A DNA stretch of 64,000 bases, taken from Fibrisoma limi BUZ 3. GTDB lineage: Bacteria; Bacteroidota; Bacteroidia; Cytophagales; Spirosomataceae. Below the pieces are notes generated by a model. That model saw only the letters and a program-made list of their open reading frames with translations. It searched no databases and had not been told where the DNA came from. This document shows, in pieces, positions 1-8,808 of the stretch; within the stretch, counting starts at the first letter, position 1, and the number at the start of each line of letters is the position of its first letter. A program made the position numbers and the translations under genes. The DNA is taken from the NCBI RefSeq assembly GCF_000296815.2, contig NZ_CAIT01000006.1, positions 254,777 to 318,776 on the forward strand, in the 5' to 3' direction.

Positions 1-465
1 AAAGAAACGGTCGGGACCAAAATTGACCACCTCAGCGGCCAGTACATTTCGTCCCGGCTGCAGCAACGGTGCCAGATCGATGGTCTCGTAGCGCCAGTGC
101 CGGATGTCAGAAAGCTGCGGCCCCAGACACACCTGCCTGCCGTTCACGAATAGCTTGTAATGGTTATCGGCCGATACGTTGACCACGAACCGCTCCGGTT
201 TCCGGGGCAGCTCGAACACCCGGCGAAACAGCACTACCGCCGACTCCCCACCCGATAGGTCGGGGTGGGTAATCCACTGCGCTTTCATGGCTGTAGGCGC
301 ATAGCGGGGCGTTGACCCTTCGCGGCCTGTCGTGGCCCGGCCTGTCGTGGCCTGGCCCGGGCTGTCGTGGATCGGCACATTCAGTTCCTGCACCTGCGCC
401 AGGCATAGCGGGGGTAGCACAGCTATTGAGAGCAGTGTGATACAAATCCGTAAAAAGGGTTTCAT
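1..465 (-). CDS. Alpha-L-rhamnosidase-like protein, N-terminal part (runs off window)
   Basis: Only the first 155 codons are present; the gene leaves the window at position 1. It begins at an ATG at 463-465 and opens with a clear signal peptide (hydrophobic core ITLLSIAVLPPLCLA, then QVQ). After a low-complexity linker (residues about 35-50, an ATTGR motif repeated) comes a beta-sandwich stretch with AQWITHP, LFRRVFELP and VSADNHYKLFVNG. These are typical of the N-terminal carbohydrate-binding module of GH78-type rhamnosidases. The catalytic domain is outside the window, so the activity is inferred from this module and from the sulfatase/SusCD neighbourhood. It starts 33 bp after the GMC oxidoreductase gene and is probably the next gene of the same operon. 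GH106 or another hydrolase with the same module is possible. Confidence 0.75.
   Translation of the reverse strand, partial: MKPFLRICITLLSIAVLPPLCLAQVQELNVPIHDSPGQATTGRATTGREGSTPRYAPTAMKAQWITHPDLSGGESAVVLFRRVFELPRKPERFVVNVSADNHYKLFVNGRQVCLGPQLSDIRHWRYETIDLAPLLQPGRNVLAAEVVNFGPDRFF
325..371. repeat. Short imperfect tandem repeat inside the rhamnosidase-like gene
   Basis: Three consecutive copies of a unit containing ctgtcgtgg, spaced 15-17 bp apart, lie just after the signal peptide coding region. Two of them are in frame and encode ATTGR-ATTGR. They form the linker between the signal peptide and the first folded module. Copy number could vary by slippage. Confidence 0.6.
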
Positions 466-498
466 AGAGGGGGTTTCGGGTAGGGTGTTGGTCAGGAT

Positions 499-2217
499 TT
501 ACAGATTCTTGCGCTTCAGTTCACCGACAGCAAAATCGGCCGCCCGGGCGCTCAGGGCCATGAACGTAAGCGACGGATTCTGGCAGGCCGTGGATGCGAA
601 ACTGGCGCCATCGGTGACGAACACGTTCTTCGCGGCCCAGAGCTGGTTGTTCCCATTCAGCATCGACGTTTTCGGGTCGCGGCCCATGCGTACCCCACCC
701 ATTTCGTGGATGGCGAGACCGGGAGCAGAGTTGTTGTCGTACGTACTGACGTGCTTCAGTCCGGCCGCTTCGAGCATCTCGGCGGCATCATTGGCCATAT
801 CTTTTCGCATCAGCTTTTCGTTCTCCCGGAATTTTACGTCGAACACCACGGTCGGTAATCCCCATTTGTCGGGGCGGCTGCGATCGAGCGTGATCCGGTT
901 GTCCTCGTACGGCAGACATTCGCCGAAGGCCACCAGTCCCATTGTCCAGGGGCCGGGTTTGGCGGCTTCTTCTTTCAGTTCTGCCCCGAATCCGGCCGTT
1001 TCGGCGACAAGTCGCTGCCAGCCCGACCGCGACGCACCACCCTGGTAGCCGAAGCCTCGGACGTACTCTCGTTTGTCGGTGCCGATGTTTCGGTAGCGCG
1101 GAATGTAGATGCCGTTGGCACGACGGCCGTAGTAGTATTTATCCTCAAAGCCCAGTCCTTCGGCCCGGCCACTGGCTCCGATCTGGAAGTGGTGGTCCAT
1201 GACGTACCGGCCCAGCGTTCCGCTGTCGTTACCGAACCCAGTCGGGAACCGGTCGGATACCGAGTTGAGCAGGATGACGTTGGTGCTCACCGTCGAGGCA
1301 TTCAGGAAGATGATACGGGCATAATACTCCGTGGTCTGCTTCGTAACGGCATCTACCACCCGCACGCCCGTGGCCCGTCCGCGATCCTTGTCGAACAGCA
1401 CCTCCGACACGATGGACTGGGTCCGGACGGTCAGCCGATTGGTTTTCCGGGCTGCGGGCAACGTAGCCGACTGGCTGCTGAAATAGGCACCGTAGGGGCA
1501 TCCCCGGCTGCACATATTCCGGTACTGACACGGTGCCCGACCGATGGCCGTCTGCACGGCGTTGGGCTGCGAGAGGTTTGCCGTACGACCGATCAGCATC
1601 GTCCGGTTCATCTTCTGCTTTAGCTGCTGGCTGATGTGCTCTTCCACGCAGTTCATCGGCATGGCGGGCAGGAAGTCGCTGTCGGGCAACTGAGGCAACC
1701 CGGCTTTGCTGCCCGAAATTCCGGCAAATTTCTCCACGTAGCTGTACCAGGGCGCGATGTCCTTGTACCGGATCGGCCAGTCGTTGCCGAAGCCGTCGCG
1801 GGCGTTGGCGCCAAAGTCAATGTCGCCCCAGCGGTAGCTTTGTCGCCCCCACATGACCGATTTGCCCCCGAGAATGTCGGGCCGTCGCCAGTCGAACGGC
1901 TGAATCTCGCGGTAGGGGGCGTCGTGGTCGTTGAACCAGAAATTTGCGTTCTGCTCATTGTGGGTATGCACCCGGTATTGGGGTGGTGTCTTGTCGACGG
2001 GGAGCGGTGTTCGGCCGCGGTACGGAAAGTCCCAGGGGGCTTTCAGCGCCGTTTCGTAGCCGGTAATGTGCTCCAGTGGGCGACCCCGTTCGAGCATCAG
2101 GACGCGCAGGCCCTTCTCAGTTAATTCTTTGGCGGCCCATCCGCCACTGATGCCGGACCCGACGACGATGGCGTCAAACGTATGGGAATCGGGTGGTGTC
2201 TTCAGTTGGAATGTCAT
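499..2217 (-). CDS. GMC family FAD-dependent oxidoreductase (gluconate 2-dehydrogenase alpha-like)
   Basis: This 572-residue flavoprotein has an N-terminal FAD-binding Rossmann motif GSGISGG (residues 20-26) followed by LERG at 42-45. It also has the GMC signature region GGKSVMWG near 117-124 and the C-terminal active-site region HEMGGVRMG (from His504) with QNPSLT (from about 546). A cluster of Cys230, Cys236 and Cys240 (C-x5-C-x3-C) is typical of the sugar/gluconate dehydrogenase alpha-subunit branch. No signal peptide is visible, although relatives are often exported with a Tat-dependent small subunit; none is seen in the window. It lies 25 bp after a sulfatase gene and before the rhamnosidase-like gene, so it probably oxidises a sugar released by this locus. 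The exact substrate is unknown. Confidence 0.9.
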   Translation of the reverse strand: MTFQLKTPPDSHTFDAIVVGSGISGGWAAKELTEKGLRVLMLERGRPLEHITGYETALKAPWDFPYRGRTPLPVDKTPPQYRVHTHNEQNANFWFNDHDAPYREIQPFDWRRPDILGGKSVMWGRQSYRWGDIDFGANARDGFGNDWPIRYKDIAPWYSYVEKFAGISGSKAGLPQLPDSDFLPAMPMNCVEEHISQQLKQKMNRTMLIGRTANLSQPNAVQTAIGRAPCQYRNMCSRGCPYGAYFSSQSATLPAARKTNRLTVRTQSIVSEVLFDKDRGRATGVRVVDAVTKQTTEYYARIIFLNASTVSTNVILLNSVSDRFPTGFGNDSGTLGRYVMDHHFQIGASGRAEGLGFEDKYYYGRRANGIYIPRYRNIGTDKREYVRGFGYQGGASRSGWQRLVAETAGFGAELKEEAAKPGPWTMGLVAFGECLPYEDNRITLDRSRPDKWGLPTVVFDVKFRENEKLMRKDMANDAAEMLEAAGLKHVSTYDNNSAPGLAIHEMGGVRMGRDPKTSMLNGNNQLWAAKNVFVTDGASFASTACQNPSLTFMALSARAADFAVGELKRKNL

Positions 2218-2242
2218 GGTTCAGGAAATTGCTGGTGGAACG

Positions 2243-3688
2243 TTACTGGTTCCGACCAAAGTTAAAATGAGCCGAGGGCGTTCGGGCGGAAGCCATCAGG
2301 TTTTTCAGCCGGATGGCTGTTTCCGGCTCCTGCTCAATACGATTCGTTTGCTCGGCCGGGTCACGGCTGAGGTCATAGAGTTCGTACTGGTCGGTTTTTA
2401 CCTTGTGAATCAGTTTCAGATTGCCCTGCCGAATGGCCTGCCAGCCACCCTGTTCGTGGAATTCCCAATATAGATGGTCGTGTTGGGCCTGCTGCCCCTG
2501 GCTCAGCAGTGTCGGTACCATGGAAAGGCCATCCGTCGGTTTCGCCAGCTTCACCCCGGCCAGATCGCAGGCAGTTGCCAGAAAGTCCCACTGGGCAGAC
2601 GGCAAATAACTCACCCCCGGTTTTACTTTTCCCGGCCACCACGCAATCAGTGGAGCGCGGATACCGCCTTCGTACGGACTGCGCTTCATGCCCCGCAGCC
2701 GGTTGCTTTTGGCAAATCGTTCCGGTATGTCTTCGGTCGAGCCGTTGTCGCTGCTGAACAGCACAAGCGTGTTGGTAGCCAGCCCCTGTTTTTTGAGCGC
2801 ATCCATGATTTGCCCAACGTAGTCGTCCATACGGGCGATGGTGGCGGCATAATTCTTTTCGAGGGGCGTCCAGGCCGGGCCACCGGGCGGTTCGTTGTCG
2901 TACGGAGCCAGCGTCGGGGCCTGAAACCGCTGGTCTTTGGGCGCTTCGCCGTTGTTGTGCGGCAGCGTATAGGACAGGTATAGGTAGAAGGGCTTTTTGT
3001 GCGGTCGGGCAATGAACTGAAGCCCTTCTTTAGTGAACAGGTCGTTGCTGTACACCTTCGGTTCCGGCGTGAAGCTCCCTAGCCCCTTGAACAGCGCCGT
3101 CTTAGGTTCCCAGACCACTTTGTTACCCAGGTCTTCCCGCCGGCCGTTGCGGATCAGGTATGCCGGGAAGTTGTTGTGAGCCAGCACCTGATCGAGGTAG
3201 CCATAGTACGTGTCAAATCCCTGTCTGGTTGGTTCGCCGGTGGTGCCCTCGATACCCAGGCCCCACTTACCGAATAGCGCCGTTTCGTAGCCGGCTTCCT
3301 TGAGCCGTTCGGCAACCGTAACCGTTTCGGGCGAAATCGGCATCTGTCCGTGTGGATTCATCTGGATATTCCCCCGCACCTCACAGTGGCCGGTGTGCAT
3401 CCCCGTCATCAGGGCGCAGCGCGACGGCGCACAAACCGACGTACCGGCGTAGTGCTGGGTGAATTTCAGCCCCTCCGCGGTCATCCGGCTGAGATTCGGA
3501 GTCTTGAAAATAGGGTGACCGTAAGGCGCAGTTTCCTCAACGCCCAGATCGTCCATATAGATGTAGACAATGTTCGGTGGGGTGGTGTTGGGAGACTCTG
3601 TTAAGGTCGGTGCAGGAATGCCCGCCCAGCAAGCCAGCAGTGTGACCGGCAGGAAGGCCCAGTGGGCATCATAGCGTCTTTTTCTCAT
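2243..3688 (-). CDS. Arylsulfatase-type sulfatase (formylglycine, CAPSR)
   Basis: A type I sulfatase of 481 residues from the ATG at 3688; the reading frame is open further upstream, but that part lies inside the preceding sulfatase gene. An N-terminal hydrophobic segment (FLPVTLLACWAG) suggests export. The metal-binding MDD motif is at 45-47. The catalytic motif CAPSRCALMTG starts at Cys86, the residue converted to formylglycine by a maturation enzyme that is not in this window. GKWGLG and SSDNGS, both conserved in the arylsulfatase A group, follow. The start overlaps the end of the upstream sulfatase by 20 bp, indicating translational coupling. It should remove sulfate esters from a glycan; position specificity cannot be read from the sequence. 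Confidence 0.93.
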   Translation of the reverse strand: MRKRRYDAHWAFLPVTLLACWAGIPAPTLTESPNTTPPNIVYIYMDDLGVEETAPYGHPIFKTPNLSRMTAEGLKFTQHYAGTSVCAPSRCALMTGMHTGHCEVRGNIQMNPHGQMPISPETVTVAERLKEAGYETALFGKWGLGIEGTTGEPTRQGFDTYYGYLDQVLAHNNFPAYLIRNGRREDLGNKVVWEPKTALFKGLGSFTPEPKVYSNDLFTKEGLQFIARPHKKPFYLYLSYTLPHNNGEAPKDQRFQAPTLAPYDNEPPGGPAWTPLEKNYAATIARMDDYVGQIMDALKKQGLATNTLVLFSSDNGSTEDIPERFAKSNRLRGMKRSPYEGGIRAPLIAWWPGKVKPGVSYLPSAQWDFLATACDLAGVKLAKPTDGLSMVPTLLSQGQQAQHDHLYWEFHEQGGWQAIRQGNLKLIHKVKTDQYELYDLSRDPAEQTNRIEQEPETAIRLKNLMASARTPSAHFNFGRNQ

Positions 3689-5279
3689 AGCGGTTGGGAT
3701 GCGGGAAGATGCGTTTCTCCAGGTCGGATACCTGATCACGGGGCTCACAGAACCAGGCCAGCGTTTGCTCTGTCGTCAGGTTGGCCGGGAGCCGGGCTGC
3801 ATCGGGGTGGCTCTCGCGGAACACGGCGATCAACTGGGCCTGCATGGTTTGCAGCCGCTTCTGCTGGGCCGGATCGCTGGCGAGGTTGTGCAGTTCGTCG
3901 GGGTCGCGCCGGAGGTTGTAGAGCCGGTGAACGTAGCCGGTTGGCCGCGCGTCGCCGATCTCGTACCCCAGGCCAAGGTCGTACTGATTGGTCGAAAAAA
4001 CGTACTTCCAGGGGCCACCGTCGCGGTCGTCGGTGCGGAGCATGGCCATGTTGTCGACCAGGTACTCCGAAAACACCTGGTCGCGGTGATTCTTAGTTGG
4101 GTTTTTGAATAAAGGTATCAGGCTTTTGCCCCGCGTCGGCAAGGCTGGAGCACCGGCCGCTTCTACGAACGTAGGCACCAGATCGACCAGCTCGACCAGT
4201 TCACTGCTCACCGAACCGGCTTTGGTCAGGCCGGGGGCGCGCACCAGCAGCGGAGACCGTACCGCCGGTTCCCACATGGTGTGTTTCTCAAATCGGTTAT
4301 GATCGTTGAGCAGGTAACCGTGATCCGCGATGTACACCACGAGCGTATCATCGCGCAGGCCGTTGTCGTCAATCGCCCGGAGAATCTGCCCGACGTTTTT
4401 GTCCAGGTATTCGACGCAGGTATAGTAGCCGGCCACAATCTCCCGTTTCTGGGTGTCGGTCAGGTCGCGGAAGATGGCCGGGGTCCAGGGCAGGTCTTCA
4501 GGGCCCGCTTTGCCCAGTGTCATCTGCTCCGGCCGGTAACGACCCGCAAACTCCACCGGAAAATTCATTGGTGCGTGGGGGGCGTGAAAACCCACAAAAA
4601 GCAGAAATGGGTTGGTCTGCTGCGCCTGAATGAAGGCGATGGCTTCGTTGGTCAGGTACGTATCGAGCGCGTCGGCATCGTACAGCGGTTCTGATCGAAC
4701 CCCGGGGTTCACCCACTGCTCTACCGAAAACCCTTTGGTTTTGCTCATGTCGCGTACCGCTACGTCGGCGGGAACCGGCTTGGGGCCACCCTTTTCCTTC
4801 AGCCATTTCGTGTACTCTGCCGAATCCTTGCGAACCTCGAACCCATAAGCCGGAACGCCGGCCGGCACGTTGTTGTTGGTGTGCATCTTGCCGATGGCCG
4901 CCGTGCGGTAGTTCCGGGCGTTCAGATGCTCGGCCACAGTTAGGTTTTTTTCGTCGGACAGTTGCGTGAACAGCAGGTTTACGCCCGTCTGATGTGGGTA
5001 GTTGCCCGTCAGAAACGACTGCCGCGACGCGCTGCATACCGGAGACTGACAGAAGGCGTTCGTGAACCGCATCCCTTCCCGGGCCAGCCGGTCGAGGTTG
5101 GGCGTTTTAATACGCTTGTTGCCGTAACTGCCGATGACGCGCATGGAATGATCATCGCCGATGAGCAGCACGATGTGCTTATACAGACCAGCAGCCCGTT
5201 TGCCGTTCAGAAGTGATACGCCGAGGCCGGTGGCAGTCAGGGCTGTGAGCGTTTGTTCCAGAAAAGTACGTCGCTGCAT
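3669..5279 (-). CDS. Sulfatase with twin-arginine-like signal (CSASR)
   Basis: A 536-residue sulfatase. The N-terminus MQRRTFLEQ followed by a hydrophobic stretch resembles a Tat signal (RRxFL), so it is probably exported folded. Metal ligands lie in GDDHS (Asp42, Asp43). The formylglycine motif CSASRQSFLTG begins at Cys82. AIGKMH, FHAPHAPMNFP and YIADHGYLLNDH are typical of the iduronate-sulfatase/heparan-type branch. It is clearly a different subfamily from its two neighbours, so the three genes are not recent tandem copies. It sits in the sulfatase run of the locus, 25 bp after the preceding sulfatase and overlapping the next by 20 bp. Like the others, it needs a maturase encoded elsewhere. 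Confidence 0.93.
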   Translation of the reverse strand: MQRRTFLEQTLTALTATGLGVSLLNGKRAAGLYKHIVLLIGDDHSMRVIGSYGNKRIKTPNLDRLAREGMRFTNAFCQSPVCSASRQSFLTGNYPHQTGVNLLFTQLSDEKNLTVAEHLNARNYRTAAIGKMHTNNNVPAGVPAYGFEVRKDSAEYTKWLKEKGGPKPVPADVAVRDMSKTKGFSVEQWVNPGVRSEPLYDADALDTYLTNEAIAFIQAQQTNPFLLFVGFHAPHAPMNFPVEFAGRYRPEQMTLGKAGPEDLPWTPAIFRDLTDTQKREIVAGYYTCVEYLDKNVGQILRAIDDNGLRDDTLVVYIADHGYLLNDHNRFEKHTMWEPAVRSPLLVRAPGLTKAGSVSSELVELVDLVPTFVEAAGAPALPTRGKSLIPLFKNPTKNHRDQVFSEYLVDNMAMLRTDDRDGGPWKYVFSTNQYDLGLGYEIGDARPTGYVHRLYNLRRDPDELHNLASDPAQQKRLQTMQAQLIAVFRESHPDAARLPANLTTEQTLAWFCEPRDQVSDLEKRIFPHPNRYEKKTL

Positions 5280-5304
5280 GGGTAGTTGAGTTTACGGTAA
5301 ACGA

Positions 5305-6795
5305 TTAATCGGCCTTGGCGACTGTTCCGGGGGTGCGCCGGTTCGAACCGGGGCGCTGCTGGAGGTTGTCGCCAAGGTCGGCCCGGGCCTGTTCGGCCAG
5401 TTGCTGAAGTTCGCTGACGATATCGGGGTGCATTGCCTGTCGGTCGTAGCGTTCGCCGGGGTCATGCCGCAGATCATACAATGCCCCCTCGAAGGCGTGG
5501 TTGCCGGGTGTTTGGCCGGGTTTTCCATCTTGTCCGGGTTTACCGGCCTCATACGACACCCCGGGGTGGGTCAGTACCAGCTTCCAGTCGCCTTTCCGGA
5601 CGGCTTCAAGGTTGTTTTCGCGGAAATAATACAAAAATGTCTGCCGGGGTGATTCAGCCGCCGTACCCCGCCAGGCGGCCTGTACGTCGAGTCCGTCGAT
5701 AGGTCGGCGCGGCAACCGGGCTCCGCACAGCCGGGCTACGGTCGGCAGTACGTCGAGGGAGCTAAGCAGTTGATTGCTGACCCGACCGGCCGGTACTTCG
5801 CCGGGCCAGCGGATAAGGCAGGGCACCCGGTTGCCGCCTTCAAACGTAGTTTGTTTTCCCTCACGCAGGCCACCCGAAGAGCCCGCATGATTCCCATAGG
5901 ATAGCCACGGGCCGTTGTCGCTGGTGAAGATAACGAGCGTGTTCTTTTCCAGTCCGTTCTGCTTCAGCGTAGCCATTACCTGACCTACGGCCCAGTCGAC
6001 CTCCGTGATCACATCGGCGTAGAGCCCGGCACCACTGCGGTTGCGGTGTTTATCGGATACGGCCAGCGGTACGTGCGGCATCGGAAACGGCAGGTACAGG
6101 AAAAACGGATTCCGCCGGTTGCGCCGGATAAACGATACGGCCCGTTCGGTCAGTGTCGTGGTGAGGCTGTCCTGATCGGTGAGCGACGTCAGGGTTTTGA
6201 CGGGTTGATTGCCTTCGATCAGGGGCAGGGGCGGAAACTTCAGGTTGGCCTGGTTCGGGTGCTGCGGCCACATATCATTGCTGTACGGAATGCCCAGGTA
6301 CTCGTCGAATCCCTGTTGCAGCGGTAAGAAAGGTTGCCGGTGTCCCAGGTGCCATTTTCCAAAAATAGCGGTCCGGTAGCCCTGCTCTTTCAGCAACTCA
6401 GCGATGGTTTCTTCCTCCGGATTCAGGCCCACCACGGCAGTTGGATTCAGAGCACCACTGATGCCGAGTCGGTTTGGGTAGCAGCCGGTCAGCAGGGCCG
6501 TTCGCGACGCACTACAGACCGGCTGAGCAACCAGAAAATTGGTAAACCGCGTTCCTTCGGCGGCCAGTTGGTCGAGGTTCGGTGTACGATAGCCCAGTGC
6601 CCCGTAGCACGACAGATCACCGTAACCGAGATCGTCCATAAATATCAGCACGACATTCGGCCGGGCCGGGCCGCGTTCGACCGACCCGGCGGGCTGGAAT
6701 GGGCCATGCGCTGACAGCAGCACAATGAGCAGCAGGGCAGCGGTACCCGTCAGGAGTTTCAAAAGCGTCGACCGTAGCAATCGGGTTGTGGACAT
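5305..6795 (-). CDS. Arylsulfatase A-like sulfatase (CSASR)
   Basis: A 496-residue exported sulfatase with an N-terminal membrane/signal segment (LLKLLTGTAALLLIVLLSA). Metal-binding MDDLGYGD is at 53-60, and the formylglycine motif CSASRTALLTG begins at Cys94. GKWHLGH and TSDNGPW follow, and the C-terminal YDLRHDPGE is characteristic of arylsulfatase A/N-acetylgalactosamine-sulfatase-like enzymes. The start lies only 5 bp after the stop of the fused isomerase/deacetylase gene. It probably desulfates the same glycan as the two downstream sulfatases at a different position. Confidence 0.93.
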   Translation of the reverse strand: MSTTRLLRSTLLKLLTGTAALLLIVLLSAHGPFQPAGSVERGPARPNVVLIFMDDLGYGDLSCYGALGYRTPNLDQLAAEGTRFTNFLVAQPVCSASRTALLTGCYPNRLGISGALNPTAVVGLNPEEETIAELLKEQGYRTAIFGKWHLGHRQPFLPLQQGFDEYLGIPYSNDMWPQHPNQANLKFPPLPLIEGNQPVKTLTSLTDQDSLTTTLTERAVSFIRRNRRNPFFLYLPFPMPHVPLAVSDKHRNRSGAGLYADVITEVDWAVGQVMATLKQNGLEKNTLVIFTSDNGPWLSYGNHAGSSGGLREGKQTTFEGGNRVPCLIRWPGEVPAGRVSNQLLSSLDVLPTVARLCGARLPRRPIDGLDVQAAWRGTAAESPRQTFLYYFRENNLEAVRKGDWKLVLTHPGVSYEAGKPGQDGKPGQTPGNHAFEGALYDLRHDPGERYDRQAMHPDIVSELQQLAEQARADLGDNLQQRPGSNRRTPGTVAKAD

Positions 6796-6800
6796 ACTGA

Positions 6801-8477
6801 CTAGCGTTGTTGAGAAACCTGAGGGATGGACTGAGCGCCGAGCAGAGACCGGTACGTAACCAGTTGAATATTCCGTTTTCGAATGACCCCCTGCACGGCC
6901 TGGCTCTTCAGCATAGCCGCATCGGCATCGCGGGTGCGGGCTACCTGTTCTCCTTCGCCCAGTGGTTTCAGCTCGTCCGAATTGTAGGCAGGGTGGGTCA
7001 CCAGCATGTATGTACCAGGCTTCAGGTTTTCCAGAGCCGCTACAAACGCCCGCTCACGTTCGGCGTGGTCGGTGGCGTTCTGTCCCTCAAACCGGGGGAA
7101 AGCCGCAGCCATAGAAGGGGCAATTAGCGGCAGGCCGTACTCCACCGAGAGCTTCTCTACCACCTCTCGCAGGCCGGGGTGCGACAGATCGAAGGCCATG
7201 TGAACCGACAAATGCGATAGCTGCCGGGGCAACGCCTGCCGGACCCGCTCAATCTGTGCCCGCAGTTCACGCTCTATGTCGGCCATATCAGGGTTATGGT
7301 CCAGCAGCGACGGCGCTTTAGGCGTACCCTTCCAGGTAGTCGGGTAAAAATGGCCGGTCGAATCACAGAGACTCGGGGCCGTCGTGAGCGGTCGCCAGCG
7401 GAGGGGCTGCCACTCGCTGGTCAGGGTCAGGTGAACCCCTACGTCCGCATCGGGTCGGCGCACCAGCTCCTGCAAGCCTTCCGACACCCAGGGCGTCGGA
7501 GCCATCACCTCCACCGAACGAGCGATGCCCGTTTGCAATACGTCGAGAATAGCCCGGTTGGCGCTGTGGGCCATGCCCAGGTCGTCGGCACGTACCAGCA
7601 GGCGGATTTCGTCCCGGTGGGCTTCCCAGTCCCGCAGAAAGGCGATGCTCTGCGGAATCTGTTCCATCGGTTTCAGCGATTCATCTTCAATGAACAGGTG
7701 TTTGACGCCACTGCGACGGGCCTCCTGCAAAAAGGCACTTACGCCCAGGTCGCCTTGCCCGAGCGGTACCTGGTATGGTCGCAACGCGGGGTTCTCGAGT
7801 GTGGACGGGGTACCGGGACGCCGGTCTTTCAGGTGTACGAGCGGAAAACGTCCGGCATACTTCGTAAGCAGGGCGATAGGGTCCTGCGGCAACGCCGTCT
7901 GGCGCGTGTTTTTAGCCCAGATCAGGTCCAGTTCAAACTGTACGGCATCGGCGGGCATTTTCCCGGCCATGTAATCAAACAGCGTTCCCTCGCCATGCTT
8001 GACAAACTCGTAGCCGTGGTTGTGGTAGCAGAGCGTCAGCCCTTTTTTGCGCAGATACTGCCCGGCCTGCGTGAATACCGCAATAGCCTTATCGGCATCG
8101 GCCAGGGTGAACGTTTGGCCGTGGGGAATCCAGTAGCACACCACGTATTCAGCGCCCAACTGCTTCGCCCGGTCGGCAAGGAGGGCCACGCTGTCCTGCA
8201 ACAGCTTGAAGTCGCCACCGATGCCTACCATCCGAAGCCCGTTTTCCTTCATCAGTTTTCGGTACTCCTTAACGGGCATATTTCTTGGATAGCCGCCTTC
8301 CAGTTCGGTGACGCCCCACTGCCGAAGCTGCGCCATCATGAGCCGGGGGTCTTTCATCTCTTTCATGCTCGACCCCTGTATGCCAATCGGCCACTGCGCC
8401 ATCGCAGGCGTTACCCGGATGAGCAGGTTTGTGAGCAGGAATGCGGCTGTAAGGCGTCGGAAAAGGGAACGTTGCAT
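6801..8477 (-). CDS. Fused TIM-barrel sugar isomerase/epimerase-like and YdjC/ChbG-like deacetylase
   Basis: This 558-residue protein joins two domains normally encoded separately. After a signal peptide (cleavage likely near TPAMAQ, residue 28), residues about 30-285 form an AP-endonuclease-2-type TIM barrel of the sugar phosphate isomerase/epimerase superfamily. Its conserved metal-site strands are YHNHGYEF (151-158), ELDLIWA (182-188), HLKD (215-218) and FIEDE (262-266). Residues about 293-545 match the YdjC/ChbG carbohydrate deacetylase fold: VRADDLGMAHSAN (Asp298/Asp299), GVHLTLT (His349) and HLSVHMAF. It follows susCD and precedes the sulfatases, so it may isomerise or epimerise and deacylate sugars of the imported or surface glycan. 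A periplasmic location is inferred from the signal peptide. No substrate can be named. Confidence 0.85.
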   Translation of the reverse strand: MQRSLFRRLTAAFLLTNLLIRVTPAMAQWPIGIQGSSMKEMKDPRLMMAQLRQWGVTELEGGYPRNMPVKEYRKLMKENGLRMVGIGGDFKLLQDSVALLADRAKQLGAEYVVCYWIPHGQTFTLADADKAIAVFTQAGQYLRKKGLTLCYHNHGYEFVKHGEGTLFDYMAGKMPADAVQFELDLIWAKNTRQTALPQDPIALLTKYAGRFPLVHLKDRRPGTPSTLENPALRPYQVPLGQGDLGVSAFLQEARRSGVKHLFIEDESLKPMEQIPQSIAFLRDWEAHRDEIRLLVRADDLGMAHSANRAILDVLQTGIARSVEVMAPTPWVSEGLQELVRRPDADVGVHLTLTSEWQPLRWRPLTTAPSLCDSTGHFYPTTWKGTPKAPSLLDHNPDMADIERELRAQIERVRQALPRQLSHLSVHMAFDLSHPGLREVVEKLSVEYGLPLIAPSMAAAFPRFEGQNATDHAERERAFVAALENLKPGTYMLVTHPAYNSDELKPLGEGEQVARTRDADAAMLKSQAVQGVIRKRNIQLVTYRSLLGAQSIPQVSQQR

Positions 8478-8808
8478 ACTCTTCAGTTAAGTAAAGAGCG
8501 GCCGATTCGCAGCCGCTCCATCGTTGTTATGTCTAAAAGTATCCGAACGCCCGGCTTTAATGATCGAGCCCGTATAAAAGCGGACGGGCGTCTGCTGGCA
8601 CCGGCCACCGAGCCGGTTGTTTGACAAGCACTGGTTGTGAAGAGTCATATGCTTCATTTAATGAAACGTAGTTGAAAAGTCTGCCGGACGGTAGAACCAC
8701 CCGGCTGATCAAAACCACTAACCTATGATTCATGACATTGCTTGGGCAGTTCACAGTGCCTTGATGATACGTATTGTTCTCTGCGTAGCCTTTCGGATAG
8801 GCGATGCG
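8478..8808. other. 331-bp spacer between susD and the isomerase/deacetylase gene
   Basis: No gene was found. It is the only long gap inside the minus-strand locus, so the genes below 8.48 kb may have an extra promoter here. A 7-bp-stem hairpin (gagcggc 8496-8502 with gccgctc 8512-8518) lies 18 bp upstream of the downstream ATG. A second small hairpin (accggc 8600-8605 with gccggt 8612-8617) is further up. No convincing Bacteroidota -33/-7 promoter was recognised. Confidence 0.5.

Noticed and set aside
7296-8624. 442-codon open frame on the plus strand opposite the isomerase/deacetylase gene
   Set aside because: It is an antisense shadow of a gene with clear domains; its composition is not protein-like. 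The same applies to long antisense frames at 332-1048, 21404-22006 and 57641-58627.
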